64,000 nucleotides of DNA from Brevundimonas sp. EYE_349 (lineage in GTDB: Bacteria; Pseudomonadota; Alphaproteobacteria; Caulobacterales; Caulobacteraceae). Numbering within the stretch: the stretch's first letter is position 1; each line of letters starts with the position of its first letter. The stretch spans positions 1-64,000 of the forward strand of contig NZ_JAHXPB010000010.1 of NCBI RefSeq assembly GCF_023147505.1, in the 5' to 3' direction. The notes beneath the pieces are model-generated. The model saw only the letters and a list, made by a program, of their open reading frames with translations. It did not search any database and was not told where the DNA came from. This document shows, piece after piece, positions 62,226 through 64,000 of this stretch. Both the position numbers and the translations under genes were made by a program.

Positions 62226-63500
62226 TTACAGCCAGTCGGCGAACGGCTCCCGGTCCAGCATTTCTTCATAGGTCGGACGCGGACGGATCACGGCCCACTG
62301 ATCCCCGTCCACCAGCACCTCGGGGATCAGCGGCCGGCTGTTATATTCGCTGGCCATGACCGCGCCATAGGCGCCCGCCCCGGTGAAGACAACCAGATCC
62401 TCGGCCTCGAGCGGCGCCAGGTCGCGATCGCGCGCGAAGGTGTCGCCCGTCTCGCACACCGGCCCGACCACATCGTAGGCCAGGGCCGCGCCGCCGCGCG
62501 GCGCCACCGGTCGGATGTCGTGGAAGGCGTCATACAGCGCCGGCCGCATCAGGTCGTTCATCGCCGCGTCCAGCACCAGGAACCGGCGCCCGTCCGATCT
62601 TTCGTTGACTTGGATCACCTGGCTCAACAGCACCCCGGCGTTGGCGGCCAGCAGCCGGCCCGGCTCGAACGCCGCCTCGACGTCCAGCCCGTTCAGCACC
62701 CGCGCGGCCATGGCGACATAATGGGCCGGCGACGGCGGCTCGACGCCGCCCGAATAGGGCACGCCCAGGCCGCCGCCCAGGTCCAGCCGGGTCACGGCGT
62801 GGCCCTGGCCGCGCAGGGCGCGGGTCATCTCCGCCAGAACGGTGAAGGCGGCCTCCAGCGGGGCCAGGTCGGTGATCTGGCTGCCGATGTGGCAGGCCAG
62901 ACCGACCGGCGTGACATGCGGCGAGGCCGAGGCCTGGGCGTAGAGGTCCATCGCCTCCTCGACCGGCACCCCGAACTTGTCGCCCTTGCCGCCGGTCGTG
63001 ATCTTGGCGTGACCGCCCGCCCCCACATTCGGATTGACCCGGATGGCGATGGCCGGCGCCGCATCCATCATCGCCGCGACAGCGATCAGCCGGTCCAGCT
63101 CGGCCCCGGATTCGATGTTGATCTGGCGCACCCCGACGCTGATGGCGAAGGCCATCTCGACGTCGGTCTTGCCCACGCCGGAAAAGATGATCCGGTCGGC
63201 CGGCACGCCCGCCGCCAGCGCGCGCCGGATTTCGCCCTCGGACACGGTGTCGGCGCCAGACCCCAGCCTCGCCAGGGTCGCCAGGACAGAAAGGTTGGAG
63301 TTGGCCTTGACCGCAAAGGCGATCAGGGCCTCGCCCAACGCATCGCGATGCGCGTCGGCGGCGGCGCGCAGCAGGCCGTAATGCCGCTTCAGCGTCGCGG
63401 TCGAATAGACATAGGCGGGCGTGCCCACCTCGTCGGCGATCAGCTCCAGCGGCACGCCCTCGGCATGCAGGGCGCCGTCCTTCAGGTCGAAATGGTGCAA
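62226..63500 (-). CDS. lysA: Diaminopimelate decarboxylase
   Basis: PLP enzyme converting meso-diaminopimelate to lysine. The PLP lysine is in 'IAFAVKANSNLSVLATLA'; 'ACHIGSQITDLAPLEAA' holds the conserved His/Gly region, 'DLGGGLGVPYSG' binds phosphate, and the second-subunit active-site Cys is in 'VVGPVCETGDTFARDRDLA'. At 424 residues it is standard. It follows lptM by 3 bp in the order argH - lptM - lysA, seen in many proteobacteria. Confidence 0.95.
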   Translation of the reverse strand: MHHFDLKDGALHAEGVPLELIADEVGTPAYVYSTATLKRHYGLLRAAADAHRDALGEALIAFAVKANSNLSVLATLARLGSGADTVSEGEIRRALAAGVPADRIIFSGVGKTDVEMAFAISVGVRQINIESGAELDRLIAVAAMMDAAPAIAIRVNPNVGAGGHAKITTGGKGDKFGVPVEEAMDLYAQASASPHVTPVGLACHIGSQITDLAPLEAAFTVLAEMTRALRGQGHAVTRLDLGGGLGVPYSGGVEPPSPAHYVAMAARVLNGLDVEAAFEPGRLLAANAGVLLSQVIQVNERSDGRRFLVLDAAMNDLMRPALYDAFHDIRPVAPRGGAALAYDVVGPVCETGDTFARDRDLAPLEAEDLVVFTGAGAYGAVMASEYNSRPLIPEVLVDGDQWAVIRPRPTYEEMLDREPFADWL

Positions 63501-63503
63501 GGT

Positions 63504-63734
63504 CTATCGCGGATCGTTCTGGGCGGCGCCGGCGCCGATGGGGTTGGAGGGGCCGCCGTCGATCGGCAGGCTGCTGGACGGACGGTTTATCGTCGCCGGC
63601 TCGGGCAGATGCGGCGCGCGGCTGTCGCGCGGCGCCCGTTCTGTCTGGCGCACCGGCGATTCCAGATCGGCCATGCGGCCGCAGGCGGCGGTCAGGAGGG
63701 CGAGCGCGCCCATGAGGATCAGGGTCTTTTTCAC
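63504..63734 (-). CDS. lptM: LPS translocon maturation chaperone-type lipoprotein (LptM-like)
   Basis: A small lipoprotein of 76 residues starting with GTG: '[20 protein letters not shown]', with lipobox 'LTAAC' (Cys near residue 18), then a Pro/Ser/Arg-rich tail. In many bacteria a lipoprotein of this size lies between argH and lysA and is annotated LptM (formerly YifL), which helps LptD mature. The GTG overlaps the argH stop (GTGA). Function is inferred mainly from position and signal peptide. Confidence 0.75.
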   Translation of the reverse strand: MKKTLILMGALALLTAACGRMADLESPVRQTERAPRDSRAPHLPEPATINRPSSSLPIDGGPSNPIGAGAAQNDPR

Positions 63735-64000
63735 AGGCGATCTCTCCAGTCGGCGATGCGCGCGCGGACCTGTTCCGGCGCGGTTCCCCCATAGCTTTGG
63801 CGGCTCTGGCACGAAGCCTCGGCGGTCAGCACCTTGTAGACTGTTTCGGTGACGCCCGGCTCCAGTTTCTGCAGTTCGGCCAGCGGCAGTTGCGACAGGT
63901 CCACGCCCAGCGCCTCGGCCTGTTTGACGGCCGCCCCCGTGACATGGTGCGCCTTGCGGAACGGCAGGTTCAGTTCGCGCACCAGCCAGTCGGCCAGATC
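63731..64000 (-). CDS. argH: Argininosuccinate lyase, C-terminal part (cut by the window end)
   Basis: Only the last 89 codons of the gene are present; the rest lies beyond base 64000. The visible part has '[20 protein letters not shown]' and a helical C-terminus ending '[12 protein letters not shown]', both typical of ArgH, which splits argininosuccinate into arginine and fumarate. The catalytic 'GSSxMPxKxN' loop is outside the window. It heads argH - lptM - lysA on the minus strand. Confidence 0.88.
   Translation of the reverse strand, partial: DLADWLVRELNLPFRKAHHVTGAAVKQAEALGVDLSQLPLAELQKLEPGVTETVYKVLTAEASCQSRQSYGGTAPEQVRARIADWRDRL

Noticed and set aside
61515..63794. A 759-codon open frame on the plus strand over the membrane protein, lysA and lptM
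   Set aside because: It runs opposite three genes with clear motifs and has shadow-type composition.

Overview
The window is a high-GC, gene-dense bacterial chromosome segment. Gene content and protein style point to an alphaproteobacterium of the Caulobacterales, most likely Brevundimonas or a close relative. Evidence includes the long alpha-type histidyl-tRNA synthetase, a CobT subunit with an acidic linker, the argH-lptM-lysA order, FabA/FabB, a UrcA-family protein, BLUF proteins and the GTCATCCTCGG-type intergenic palindrome. The genus is an inference; no rRNA is present.

Layout. (1) 1-4145 is an accessory segment: a tyrosine integrase reading away from tRNA-Ala(CGC), two AT-richer unknown genes in tandem (794-2438), and a 309-bp copy of the tRNA 3' end plus integrase start, repeated in INVERTED orientation at 111-419. 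(2) 4307-10342: YggT, a 3-hydroxybutyryl-CoA dehydrogenase, two membrane proteins, CobT and a phytase-like lipoprotein. (3) 10346-14349, minus strand: a trehalose block otsB - GH15 hydrolase - otsA. (4) 14524-18585: envelope polysaccharide genes (arabinose-5-phosphate isomerase, glycosyltransferase, Wza-type export lipoprotein). (5) 18622-21593: thioesterase, then def - small membrane protein - fmt - truA. (6) 21614-28883: asd, fabB, fabA, an SH3 protein, a 2-hydroxyacid dehydrogenase, a DUF6880 protein and a MoeB/ThiF enzyme. (7) 28928-31318: two BLUF-domain genes, HslV, and a divergent ClpP-like protein coupled to a 68-residue protein. (8) 31483-33328: hisS followed by a hairpin-rich 355-bp gap that looks like a small-RNA gene. 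(9) 33329-43651: M13 peptidase, CPA2 antiporter, TetR regulator, Smr/XRE/DUF2975 cluster, a 38-residue membrane peptide, rdgB, hemW and a short MprF-like protein. (10) 43808-52721: secreted protein, GlsB-like protein, XRE regulator, HisN-type phosphatase, S41-like protein, alpha/beta hydrolase, two exported methyltransferase paralogues, Hsp20 with a heat-shock promoter and RNA-thermometer-like leader, rppH and polysaccharide deacetylase. (11) 52903-64000: ppc, corA, a UrcA protein, an M3 peptidase, murI, a CDF metal exporter with a membrane partner, and lysA - lptM - argH (cut by the window end).

Most genes are ordinary core metabolism. The parts most worth a second look are the island at the left end with its inverted att-like repeat and unknown gene pair, the candidate small RNA after hisS, the BLUF pair in which one member has lost its photoactive tyrosine, the ClpP-like protein with an altered triad, the Hsp20 leader, and the tandem exported methyltransferases. 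No CRISPR array, insertion sequence or rRNA operon was seen.
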